The notes: generated by a model from the sequence alone, not told the origin. 9,236 nucleotides of DNA from JBOFSQ01 sp051651625 (GCA_051651625.1 JBOFSQ010000017.1:1-9236); one strand, 5' to 3'. Counted from the stretch's first letter, positions 1-6,498 are shown. Numbers and translations are program-made.

Positions 1-3000
1 CGCAGCGTCGCGGCGGTCGTTGAACCAGTTGAAAGATTCGAGAACGCAAGTTCGTGGTCGCCAACGTGCGGCAAAACTCGCGCACGAACCGACGGCGACC
101 ACTTCCCAAATCGCGTCGCGTACTCCGCACTCGTTTTCAGACCGAGTGGAATGTGAAGCATGTTCGCGTCGCCACTTTGCGCGCTAAATATCGCGTTGCC
201 ACCAACTTTCGTTGCAAAACTGTTCTGGTAAAGATGCGTGAACTCCAAACCAAAAACTGGCGCAAGCGTCAAGTGGCCAACACGATACGGACGCTCAAAA
301 CCAAGTGCCGCGTAAATCACACCGCCATCAATGTTGGCGTTAACGTTAACAGCACCATTGCGTTGACGCAAATCGTTCCGCGTACCAATCCAGCCGACTT
401 GAGCGTTAGATTCTACTTTGCCAAACCGTTGCACCGCGTAAAGTGAAACGCCGCCGAAAGTCAAATCGCTGTTCGTGTACACAACCGCGCCGGGCGAAAC
501 CGTGCGTCCGATTCCCGCATTCCCCGCGATGCCAAATCGCGTATGTCCGCTCTTCACTTCCGTACCGAAAACCGCTGCGTACTGATCCGACGTGTAACCA
601 TATTTCACGCCGCCACTGTGAAGTCCAGCCGCGTTTTGGTGCCCGTAAACCGGCATCACCCAAACAGCGCGCTCAAGTCGCGATCTCGTCCCGCACGGCG
701 AACACGGCTCGCAAACCTGCCCCCGATAAACTCCGCCACCACCGTGCGCAAAACTCCCCGCGAAAACATTGTCCATCACGTTGTAAAACCCACTGAGCGC
801 GGCAACGCCTTGCTGCGACGCACCAACTCCACTCGCCGCATTGTACGCAAGTTCTACTCGCTCCGCAGTTTCGTATTCAGAGTTCGGCGACGTGTGAACG
901 TCGTCAAAAAGTGCGTTCCCGTTCCCCGCCGTGTAAGTTGCAAAAGCCGCGTTCACACTCGGCGAAAGATAACGATTCCCGCCGCCACCACCACCGATGC
1001 GCGTGATGCCAATGAAATTGTCGTTGGCGACGTAACTATCCACCGTGTAAAGCGTTTGATTGATGTTGGTGTGAATGTCAACGCTCGGAACCGTGAGACC
1101 GACTTTCGTGTCGGCGAAATAAAATGACGTCTTCGTTCCCGCGACAAGCGCGCCGAGTTGCGTCGCGTTCGCGTCAACAGTGAGCGTACCGCCAGCGGCA
1201 ACAGTGAACGCACCACCAGCAATGCTGATCGGCGCGTTCGCTGCGTTTGTGTCTGCAACAACGGTAAGCGATCCGCCGCTGCCGATTTCAAGCGTGCCCG
1301 CAGAAATTGTTGTCGTGCCAGTGTAAGTGTTCGCGCCTGAAAGCGTGAGCGTGCCCGCACCATCTTTCACGACAGAACCCGCGCCGGAAATCGCGCCGGA
1401 AAGAATTTGGTTTCCGCTTTGATTCATCTTCAGCGTACCCGCATTGGAAATCGCGCCAGCGTAACTTCCGCCGCCAAGCGAACCGGTGACTTCAAGCGTC
1501 CCCGCAGAAATTGTTGTCGCGCCGCTGTAATTGTTCGCGCCCGAAAGTGTGAGCGTGCCGTTGCCGGTTTTGGTGAGTGCGTTCGCGCCGCTGATGACGT
1601 TGGCGATTGAGACCGCGCCCGCGTTGTTAATCGTGCCGCCGCCTGTGCCAAGTGCAATGTTTTTGTTGAACGTCGCGCCGGTTACGTTGAGCGTTCCGCC
1701 CGCGAGTGTGAACGTACCAGTGCCGACGTTCGCTGCGCTATCCACCGACAGTGTGCCACCGTTAATTTCAGTCGCGCCGGTGTAAATGTTCGCACCGGTG
1801 AGAATCAGCGTGCCCGCGCCTTTTTTGGTGAGCGATTTGCCGTCCCAACTGCCGCTTACTGCGGTTGCGTCCGCGAGTGCCACGTCGAGTGTGAACGAAT
1901 CAGTGATCGTGAAGTCGCCGTGCTGCGTGCCGTCTGTTTTGATCCACGTCAAGCCGGTGGTAACTTTGACTTTCTTGTTGTCCGAGTAATCAACCGCCGC
2001 GCTCAAAAAGTCTGCGGTGCTTTGCCCCGCAATGTTGACGGTGGCAAATTGCGTAGACATGTCGTTTGTCGTTTCAAGAATCGTCACAGTACCCGCTGTG
2101 CCATCGTATCCCACGATATTGAGCGTTCCTGCGAGTGTGGCGGAATCGGCTTTGAGTGCCAATGTGGTGCCGTCAATGCCCACGCCCAGCGTGGCGGTTG
2201 ATGCTTGCGTGTAACTGCCGCTCAAATCCATCTTCGCGCCGTTTTTGATTTCGAGCGTGCCGTAATCAAGGGTTGCGTTACCGTAGAGTTTGGTCGTGAA
2301 GTAGTTCGCATCGGTGATGCCTTGTCCCTTCCAATATGCCCCATCGAAAATGATTTTGCCGGTGTCGGTAACGTTGGGATTGATTGGTAAGGTTAGAGTG
2401 CTGCTACTCAAGCTGGTAATCGGATCGAAGAATTCGATTTTGCGATTCGCTTCGGCGGCAAGGGTGAGGTGGATAGGTCCCGTAATATTGCTCAACCACA
2501 TCGCGTTTGCCTTTACAGTACTGCTCCCGCTATCGGTATTGCCTCTGAATAGAAAATCGCCGTCCGTGGCGCGGAGCAGTGCGGCACCTAGTCCGACCGT
2601 ATAAATCGCGCCGCCGTAGCCGCCTGTCGTATTGCCCTCGAAGCTGTTGGTGCCGCCGGTGAGGGTGAACTCGTATTGTGCGCAAATCGCGCCACCCATT
2701 GTGTACGCACCCGCCGAATTGTTGGTGAAGCTATTGATGCCACCGGTGATAGAGAAATCGCCTAATGCGCGAATCGCGCCGCCGTTCTCTCCCGCCGAAT
2801 TGTTGGTGAAGCTGTTGGTGCCGCCGGCGATTGAGAAATTGCCTAATGTGCGAATCGCGCCGCCGCTTGTGTCCGCCGAATTGTTGGTGAAGCTATTGGT
2901 GCCGCCGGCGATTGAGAAATTGCCGCCTGCGTAAATCGCGCCGCCGTGATACGACTTGTTGTTGCTAAAAACGAATGCGCCCAAGCTACCAACACCACTA

Positions 3001-3449
3001 CTCGCGCCTAGTGTCAGATGGTTGCCCAGAATCGCGCCGCCGTATTGACCGTTATTCGTCGCGCCAAAACCATCAAAGATGAGCGTAGAACCGTTGGCGG
3101 CAAGCAGGTTGAGGGATTTGTTGATGTCGTAGATAAACCGCACGGTGGTGTTGCCAGAGACGGGCTTAATGGTTGCCTTGCTGTCGGCGGTGTTTGCCGA
3201 CAAGGTCAACGTGCCATCATTTACAGCAAAAGGATTGGTGAGCGTGGAGTCGGTAGCGTCGTGAAAAATAATGTTGTCGAGATCGACAAAAGTACCGTGC
3301 GCGGTTTGGAGGGCGTTGAGGGTGAGGTAAGTTTGCCCAGTGCCGACGTTGTAAATCGTCTGCGCCATCACTTGCGGCACGGCACCCGCCGCCGCGCCTG
3401 CGACGACGATAGCTGCTGCGAGGTTTTTCCAAGTTGCAGAGGTTTTCAT
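1..3449 (-). CDS. Autotransporter with Pmp-like and autotransporter-associated beta-strand repeats (C-terminus cut by window edge)
   Basis: The frame stays open from the start to position 1, giving about 1149 residues. The predicted role is a secreted or surface-displayed beta-helix passenger exported through its own C-terminal outer-membrane barrel (type Va secretion). Residues 1-29 form a signal peptide: MKTSATWKN, an Ala-rich core, then VMA before Q30. Residues 137-304 carry GGAI/FxxN repeats. Residues 540-730 carry three GxGTLxLxGANxYxGxTxIxxGTL repeats. A C-x2-C-x2-C cluster (C913, C916, C919) sits in the linker. The beta-domain begins near W930 (RAVWVMPVYG) and ends at the edge with WSPSVRARVLPHVGD followed by FSNLSTGST, so probably only some tens of residues are missing. 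In-frame ATGs also lie at 3458 and 3464. I chose 3449 because it gives a canonical MKT signal peptide with a weak GAG upstream. I followed the frame through repeats and linker and found no frameshift. The ligand is unknown. Confidence 0.92.
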   Translation of the reverse strand, partial: MKTSATWKNLAAAIVVAGAAAGAVPQVMAQTIYNVGTGQTYLTLNALQTAHGTFVDLDNIIFHDATDSTLTNPFAVNDGTLTLSANTADSKATIKPVSGNTTVRFIYDINKSLNLLAANGSTLIFDGFGATNNGQYGGAILGNHLTLGASSGVGSLGAFVFSNNKSYHGGAIYAGGNFSIAGGTNSFTNNSADTSGGAIRTLGNFSIAGGTNSFTNNSAGENGGAIRALGDFSITGGINSFTNNSAGAYTMGGAICAQYEFTLTGGTNSFEGNTTGGYGGAIYTVGLGAALLRATDGDFLFRGNTDSGSSTVKANAMWLSNITGPIHLTLAAEANRKIEFFDPITSLSSSTLTLPINPNVTDTGKIIFDGAYWKGQGITDANYFTTKLYGNATLDYGTLEIKNGAKMDLSGSYTQASTATLGVGIDGTTLALKADSATLAGTLNIVGYDGTAGTVTILETTNDMSTQFATVNIAGQSTADFLSAAVDYSDNKKVKVTTGLTWIKTDGTQHGDFTITDSFTLDVALADATAVSGSWDGKSLTKKGAGTLILTGANIYTGATEINGGTLSVDSAANVGTGTFTLAGGTLNVTGATFNKNIALGTGGGTINNAGAVSIANVISGANALTKTGNGTLTLSGANNYSGATTISAGTLEVTGSLGGGSYAGAISNAGTLKMNQSGNQILSGAISGAGSVVKDGAGTLTLSGANTYTGTTTISAGTLEIGSGGSLTVVADTNAANAPISIAGGAFTVAAGGTLTVDANATQLGALVAGTKTSFYFADTKVGLTVPSVDIHTNINQTLYTVDSYVANDNFIGITRIGGGGGGNRYLSPSVNAAFATYTAGNGNALFDDVHTSPNSEYETAERVELAYNAASGVGASQQGVAALSGFYNVMDNVFAGSFAHGGGGVYRGQVCEPCSPCGTRSRLERAVWVMPVYGHQNAAGLHSGGVKYGYTSDQYAAVFGTEVKSGHTRFGIAGNAGIGRTVSPGAVVYTNSDLTFGGVSLYAVQRFGKVESNAQVGWIGTRNDLRQRNGAVNVNANIDGGVIYAALGFERPYRVGHLTLAPVFGLEFTHLYQNSFATKVGGNAIFSAQSGDANMLHIPLGLKTSAEYATRFGKWSPSVRARVLPHVGDHELAFSNLSTGSTTAATL
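1260..1832 (-). repeat. Three autotransporter-associated beta-strand repeats
   Basis: Three copies of the passenger-associated transport repeat begin at about 1832 (LTKKGAGTLILTGANIYTG), 1577 (LTKTGNGTLTLSGANNYSG) and 1370 (VVKDGAGTLTLSGANTYTG). Each continues with an ATEINGGTL or TTISAGTL phrase. Spacing is irregular, 255 then 207 bp, because of the inserts between them. These repeats extend the beta-helix and are thought to help passenger export. The three cores are close to each other at the DNA level, which fits internal duplication. Confidence 0.9.
2538..3041 (-). repeat. Six GGAI/FxxN passenger repeats, Pmp-like
   Basis: Inside the autotransporter, GGAI occurs six times, at 3041, 2945, 2864, 2783, 2696 and 2615. 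Each copy is followed by an FxxN-type word (FSNN, FTNN, FTNN, FTNN, FEGN, FRGN). Spacing is 96, 81, 81, 87 and 81 bp, so the core unit is 27 residues. The middle copies share the phrase FSIAGGTNSFTNNSA. Paired GGA(I/L/V) and FxxN motifs are the published hallmark of chlamydial polymorphic membrane proteins. They also appear in other beta-helical passengers, so homology to Pmp proteins is an inference. Confidence 0.85.
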
Positions 3450-3628
3450 GGTTTGCATTCTCATTCTGCGGGAACGACGAAACGAAAGTTGCGCATACGA
3501 TTTGGTTATCGTTTCTTGTCGCGTGCTTGCGCATAATTTTTTGCGTTGTCCGAAAAGTGGACGCAGAGTGCGTATCTCTCGGCATCAAAAACTTGGACGC
3601 AGTTTGCGCAGAGTGAAATGGCCATAAC

Positions 3629-3718
3629 GCTTTCTGCTACCATAGCGCAACTCCTACGGAGTTGTTTCTCATTACGCGTGGCGTGCTTTCTACCATAACG
3701 GAATGCCTAACGGCATTC
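3629..3718. repeat. Two tandem hairpin repeat units sharing a CTTTCT..TACCATA flank
   Basis: Unit 1 (3629-3664) reads GCTTTCTGCTACCATAGCG followed by a hairpin with arms CAACTCC and GGAGTTG and loop TAC. Unit 2 (3685-3718) reads GCTTTCTACCATAACG followed by a hairpin with arms GAATGCC and GGCATTC and loop TAAC. The left flank is conserved while the stems differ in sequence but stay perfectly paired. That is the pattern of a mobile or structurally selected intergenic repeat family rather than chance. Confidence 0.75.
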
Positions 3719-3920
3719 GAGAATGGACTTTCCTCCATGCGTCCTTTTTCGTCTCGTGCCGCGCGCCACCACACAATTTCTCTCACCGCCGACAATGTGG
3801 ACGCAGCCTACCCAGAATAGGAGCGGGAAACGAACCGGCGAGCGGTGGCAGTGATGCCACCGATAGAACTGCCAACACGCGACGTTCTTGCATTCGACCC
3901 GTTCGGCGTCGGATTTCATT

Positions 3921-4027
3921 GGCGGCGTCAACTCGCAATTTCATCGGTGGCTTTACACCCACCGCTCGCCGGTGGCATGTGCGTCGCGTAATGGTGATTT
4001 CTGGCACTCGCTTACGCTTCGTGTTCT
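3921..4027. repeat. Long direct repeat, copy A
   Basis: This copy runs from GGCGGCGTCAACT through CATCGGTGGCTTTACACCC, CCACCGCTCGCCGGTGGCAT and GCGTCGCGTAATGGTGATTT to the word ending CTTCGTGTTCT. It matches copy B at 4155-4260, with scattered substitutions near the left end and a 1-nt length difference at CATGTGCG versus CATTGCG. The last ~45 nt are identical in both. Its right end is also the left arm of the 25-bp hairpin. Confidence 0.85.
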
Positions 4028-4065
4028 GATTAACGCAATAAGAACACGAAGCGTAAGCGAGTGCC
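4003..4065. repeat. 25-bp perfect inverted repeat (hairpin, 13-nt loop)
   Basis: The left arm is 4003-4027, starting GGCACTCGCTTACGC, and the right arm is 4041-4065, starting AGAACACGAAGCG. All 25 positions pair. The loop is GATTAACGCAATA. Pairing continues past a single bulged C at 4066 with TTCT at 3999-4002 and AGAA at 4067-4070. A third copy of the left arm lies at 4236-4260. No T-run follows on either strand, so a classical intrinsic terminator is not supported. Confidence 0.9.
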
Positions 4066-4112
4066 CAGAACTGCCAACCCGCGCAAACCAGTGGAAAACG
4101 CAAGTCGCGTTC

Positions 4113-4152
4113 AATAGGACATATAGGCCCTATATGACATATACGTCCTATT
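4113..4152. repeat. Nested AT-rich palindrome
   Basis: The outer arms AATAGGAC (4113-4120) and GTCCTATT (4145-4152) enclose a central perfect palindrome ATATAGG-C-CCTATAT at 4121-4135. The element is much more AT-rich than its surroundings. It sits between the two long direct repeats, immediately before copy B. It could fold as a cruciform or bind a dimeric protein, but there is no direct evidence for a role. Confidence 0.7.
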
Positions 4153-4154
4153 TT

Positions 4155-4260
4155 GGCGACGTCAACTGGTAGTTCCATCGGCGGGTTTACACCCACCGCT
4201 CGCCGGTGGCATTGCGTCGCGTAATGGTGATTTCTGGCACTCGCTTACGCTTCGTGTTCT
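4155..4260. repeat. Long direct repeat, copy B
   Basis: This is the second copy of the element at 3921-4027, in the same orientation. It begins GGCGACGTCAACT and ends with the shared CTTCGTGTTCT word. It lies about 100 bp downstream of the Q/N-protein stop codon in transcription order, so it could form part of that transcript's 3' region. The inverted hairpin arm at 4041-4065 could pair with this copy as well as with copy A, giving two alternative folds. Confidence 0.85.
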
Positions 4261-4359
4261 TGTTCGGACGCTTCCCGCGCCGAATGACGAACTTTGAACC
4301 AACGGTGAACGGCCACAAAAATGGGTTCTTCAAACGCAGTCCACAGACCCGTAACCGGT

Positions 4360-5658
4360 TCACCAATCTTGCGCGACCGGAACGCGGGCACGAAGAAGTG
4401 CGCGAATCCGTTCGCGCTCTTGACTCGCCTCACGCTGACGCCGACGTACCTCTCGCAAAAACTGCTCCACCTCCTCACGCGAAGACAACTCTCGCTCGTG
4501 CGATGACTCGCCCTGCGATTCCTTTTCACTCGCCGCACCTTCTTTTGGAGCATCGCCATTCGACTTGCCGTCCTGCGACTCTGGCTGCTTCGCATCGCCA
4601 GACTGTTCACGCTGGTCAGACGACGATTGCTGGTCTTGGTTCTGCTGCTGGTTTTGATCTTGATTCTGTTGCTGGCTCTGATCTTGGTTTTGCTGCTGGT
4701 TCTGGTCTTGATTCTGTTGCTGGTTCTGATCTTGGTTCTGCTGCTGATTCTGGTCGTTCGGCGGCTGTAGAAGTTTTTCGATTGCGGCGAGGTGTTCGGC
4801 AACACTGTTTTGTTGCGCGGCAACATCACTGGTTGCTAAACGGTCGAGGGATGCCGCCGCCGCGACTGATGCGGTCTGTGCTGCACGCAAATGGTCGGCG
4901 ACCGCTTGCCGCACGTCGTCGCTCGTAATCGTCGTCTCCTGTGGCAACTTCTCGCATGTCGCGGCAATGTCGCGCGTCATGTTGTTCTGCTGCCGTGACG
5001 CCTGATAGAGTTTCTGGAGCGATGCTGGCGTTGCATTTTGTTCGGCAGCGGCAGCGGTATCACGAGCAAGCTCCTCTTGCCGCTCGCGCGTTTCACGGAC
5101 GAGTTCCGCAAACGGAGATGACGCGAGATGTTTGGCGCGGTCATCTTCGCTCCATTCCCGCTCGATTTGGAAACGAAATTGCCGCACACGTTCTATGTTG
5201 TCACGCGCTACTCCAGACAACGATTGACAACCCTTCGCCTCATCGTAGAACGCAACCGCTTCATCGAGCGCACGCAATACATCTTCACGATTGCTCGTGC
5301 CACTGTGGTCAGACGTTTCGGCGACAGACGCCGCACGGGCATCGCGGACAACAAGGTCGCCCAACCGGAGCAAGGCGTGCGCAGCGACCTCTCGATCACG
5401 CGATTCCGACGCACGCAATAGGAGCGTCCGCACCGCATCCAGATTATCGCCATCACCAGCGGTTTCCAAGAGACGCTCTGCCTCGTGGTAGGCCCGAATC
5501 GGGTCAGATAGCTGGTTGCTTCGTCCTCCGTCGTACTGCGGCCTCGCTGGGCCGCTACCGTTTTGGTGCGCAGACTTCGAACCAGCTTGAGCATCACCGT
5601 TCGCCGCAGAATCGCTCGCTTGCAAGAGCAAAAGACATGTCAGAAGAATTGCCGTCAT
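4360..5658 (-). CDS. Exported helical protein with Q/N-rich octapeptide repeats (BatC/TPR-like)
   Basis: This gene encodes 432 residues. Residues 4-13 (ILLTCLLLLQ) form a short hydrophobic N-terminus with no basic residue before it. That suggests a weak signal peptide or anchor; LLTC resembles a lipobox but has Thr where Gly or Ala is usual. Residues 52-110 look like TPR-type helices, and about 130-300 is a charged helical region. Residues 302-341 are five DQNQQQNQ repeats, then an S/E/K-rich linker. The C-terminal amphipathic helix (EEVEQFLREVRRRQREASQE) is followed by LLRARVPVAQDW. From memory, similar tails with a PVxxDW end occur in planctomycete proteins encoded near VWA/Bat-type genes, but no VWA gene is visible here. 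The start overlaps the regulator stop by ATGA, so the two are probably translationally coupled. Function is not established. Confidence 0.85.
   Translation of the reverse strand: MTAILLTCLLLLQASDSAANGDAQAGSKSAHQNGSGPARPQYDGGRSNQLSDPIRAYHEAERLLETAGDGDNLDAVRTLLLRASESRDREVAAHALLRLGDLVVRDARAASVAETSDHSGTSNREDVLRALDEAVAFYDEAKGCQSLSGVARDNIERVRQFRFQIEREWSEDDRAKHLASSPFAELVRETRERQEELARDTAAAAEQNATPASLQKLYQASRQQNNMTRDIAATCEKLPQETTITSDDVRQAVADHLRAAQTASVAAAASLDRLATSDVAAQQNSVAEHLAAIEKLLQPPNDQNQQQNQDQNQQQNQDQNQQQNQDQSQQQNQDQNQQQNQDQQSSSDQREQSGDAKQPESQDGKSNGDAPKEGAASEKESQGESSHERELSSREEVEQFLREVRRRQREASQERERIRALLRARVPVAQDW
4636..4755 (-). repeat. 24-bp tandem repeat encoding five DQNQQQNQ units
   Basis: Five units of 24 bp encode residues 302-341 of the helical protein. 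Four read DQNQQQNQ and the fourth in order reads DQSQQQNQ. The DNA copies differ mainly at Gln, Asn and Asp wobble positions (CAA/CAG, AAC/AAT). The array is therefore old enough to have drifted silently while the peptide is kept. Copy-number variation by slippage would preserve the frame. The segment is expected to be disordered. Confidence 0.92.
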
Positions 5659-6095
5659 CGCTGTCGTTCTTCCATCTGGTCGATGTATTGACGCAACCGT
5701 TCGAGTTCGTCGGTAACGTGTCGGAGCTGCAACATGTTGGCGACACGTTTCATCAGTTCAAACTTGTTGACAGGTTTACTCAAGTAGTCGTCGCAGCCTG
5801 CGGCTACGGCGCGTTCGATGTCGCCAAGTTCACTGAGCGCAGTGACCATCAGCACCATAATCGACCGCGTTTTCGGGTCTGCCTTGATGCGTTCGCACAC
5901 TTCAAACCCCGACATTCGCGGCATCATTATGTCGAGGAGAATCAGGTCGGGGCGAAACGACTCGATTTTGTTTAGAGCTTCCATGCCGTCGTGTGCGACT
6001 TCTAGTTCGCACTCGATTTCGCCTTCGCTCAAATAGGCATCGAGCAATTCAACGTTTTGTGGATTATCATCTACGATCAGGATTCGATTAGTCAT
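5655..6095 (-). CDS. Stand-alone receiver-domain response regulator
   Basis: This 146-residue CheY/DivK-like receiver has no output domain, only a short charged helix after it (LERLRQYIDQMEERQR, 131-146). The acidic pocket is D9 and D10 (ILIVDDN). The phosphoacceptor is D55 in LILLDIMMPRMSG, the switch Thr is T85 (VTA), and the conserved Lys is K107 (LSKP). All catalytic positions are intact, so it should accept a phosphoryl group from a histidine kinase; none is encoded in the window. I chose ATG 6095 because MTNRILIVDD is the canonical receiver start. The frame extends upstream to 6155, but those residues are His/Arg-rich and lie inside the preceding gene. It overlaps that gene by 8 bp and the next by 4 bp, so the trio is probably co-translated. 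Output is presumably by protein-protein contact, perhaps with the neighbouring TPR-like proteins (inference). Confidence 0.94.
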   Translation of the reverse strand: MTNRILIVDDNPQNVELLDAYLSEGEIECELEVAHDGMEALNKIESFRPDLILLDIMMPRMSGFEVCERIKADPKTRSIMVLMVTALSELGDIERAVAAGCDDYLSKPVNKFELMKRVANMLQLRHVTDELERLRQYIDQMEERQR

Positions 6096-6453
6096 CGGAT
6101 TGTTCCGTGGGTGAATGTTGTGTGTGTGATGGAAAGTGTGCCGCGAGTCGCGCACGCTGACCGGCCATGAGTGCGGCCTCGGCGTCTTCGCGTCTGCCAG
6201 CGGCGATACAGTAACTACTCAAGACCGAAAAACCGAACGAGTCGTTCGGGAGCAAACGACAATAGTTTTCGGCGTGCGCGATTGCTTCGTCGAGGTCGCC
6301 ATCTTTTTTGTGCCACGCGGCCAAGGCGGTTGCGACGAGTGGTTCGTCCGGCTTGGTGGACGCGAGTTCGCGCATCGCCCGCCAAGCGGCGTCGGTCTCC
6401 CCGCGACGCCGAAACTCCATCGCCGCATCATACTGTTCGAGAAATGTTGTCAT
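6088..6453 (-). CDS. Small TPR-like protein
   Basis: This gene encodes 121 residues and looks cytoplasmic, with no signal peptide or membrane segment. The sequence is a run of paired helices with TPR-type small/large residue spacing: AMEFRRRGETDAAWRAM at 11-27, AWHKKDGDLDEAIAHAENYC at 46-65, then VLSSYCIAAGRREDAEAALM at about 77-96. The G-(D/E)-x-(D/E)-A-A phrases are typical TPR turns. The last ~25 residues are His/Ser/Gln-rich and unstructured. TPR proteins act as adaptors, and the 8-bp overlap with the receiver gene suggests a functional pair. No Shine-Dalgarno precedes the ATG, which follows CAAAAAACT. The partner is not identifiable from sequence. Confidence 0.85.
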   Translation of the reverse strand: MTTFLEQYDAAMEFRRRGETDAAWRAMRELASTKPDEPLVATALAAWHKKDGDLDEAIAHAENYCRLLPNDSFGFSVLSSYCIAAGRREDAEAALMAGQRARLAAHFPSHTQHSPTEQSDD

Positions 6454-6498
6454 AGTTTTTTGTAACCGTGAACGGATACGTTTTGGAGTCGCCCGTTT

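Larger units (their letters stand above)
3450..4359. other. Repeat-rich intergenic region with no credible gene
   Basis: This ~0.9-kb gap between the Q/N-protein stop and the autotransporter start holds several short open frames, all running through repeats and none with family-like sequence. It contains the tandem hairpin units, the long direct repeats, the 25-bp hairpin and the AT-rich palindrome listed separately. There is also a 17-nt near-repeat (AGAACTGCCAAC followed by ACGCG or CCGCG) at 3865 and 4067, and an inverted ACCGGCGAGCGGTGG at 3834-3848. The autotransporter promoter should lie at its left end, but I could not identify convincing -35/-10 boxes. No U-run terminator is evident. 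Confidence 0.6.

Noticed and set aside
54..1127. Several plus-strand open frames of 117-194 codons
   Set aside because: They are antisense to the autotransporter frame, are Arg/Thr-rich with no family-like motifs, and arise from the skewed codon use of the repeats.
2538..3041. CRISPR-like array of regular ~81-bp repeats
   Set aside because: The periodicity is explained by in-frame 27-residue GGAI/FxxN protein repeats; there are no unique spacers and no cas genes.
3217..3588. A 123-codon minus-strand frame near the autotransporter start
   Set aside because: It is a shifted shadow of the signal-peptide and passenger start. The true frame gives a clean signal peptide and continues to the left edge.
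4003..4065. Intrinsic terminator for the five-gene cluster
   Set aside because: The stem is strong, but no T-run follows on the minus strand and it lies about 300 bp past the last stop codon.
3783..4196. A 137-codon minus-strand frame in the intergenic region
   Set aside because: It is encoded almost wholly by the direct and inverted repeats and has no recognisable domain; a repeat-derived spurious frame.
4245..4829. A 194-codon minus-strand frame whose end (GEPVTGLWTAFEEPIFVAVHR) looks protein-like
   Set aside because: Most of it is the out-of-frame shadow of the Q/N repeat (SNRIKTRTSS-type). The annotated frame ends in a natural VPVAQDW tail, so a frameshift extension is not needed, though the last ~115 bp remain the least certain part.
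4941..5975. A 344-codon plus-strand frame
   Set aside because: It lies opposite the receiver gene and the Q/N protein, both of which have clear motifs and coupled starts. Its His/Arg-rich composition has no family signal.
6096..6155. Longer N-terminus for the receiver protein starting at 6155
   Set aside because: The extra 20 residues (MRDSRHTFHHTHNIHPRNNP) are the shadow of the TPR gene's C-terminus, and receivers canonically begin just before the ILIVDD strand.
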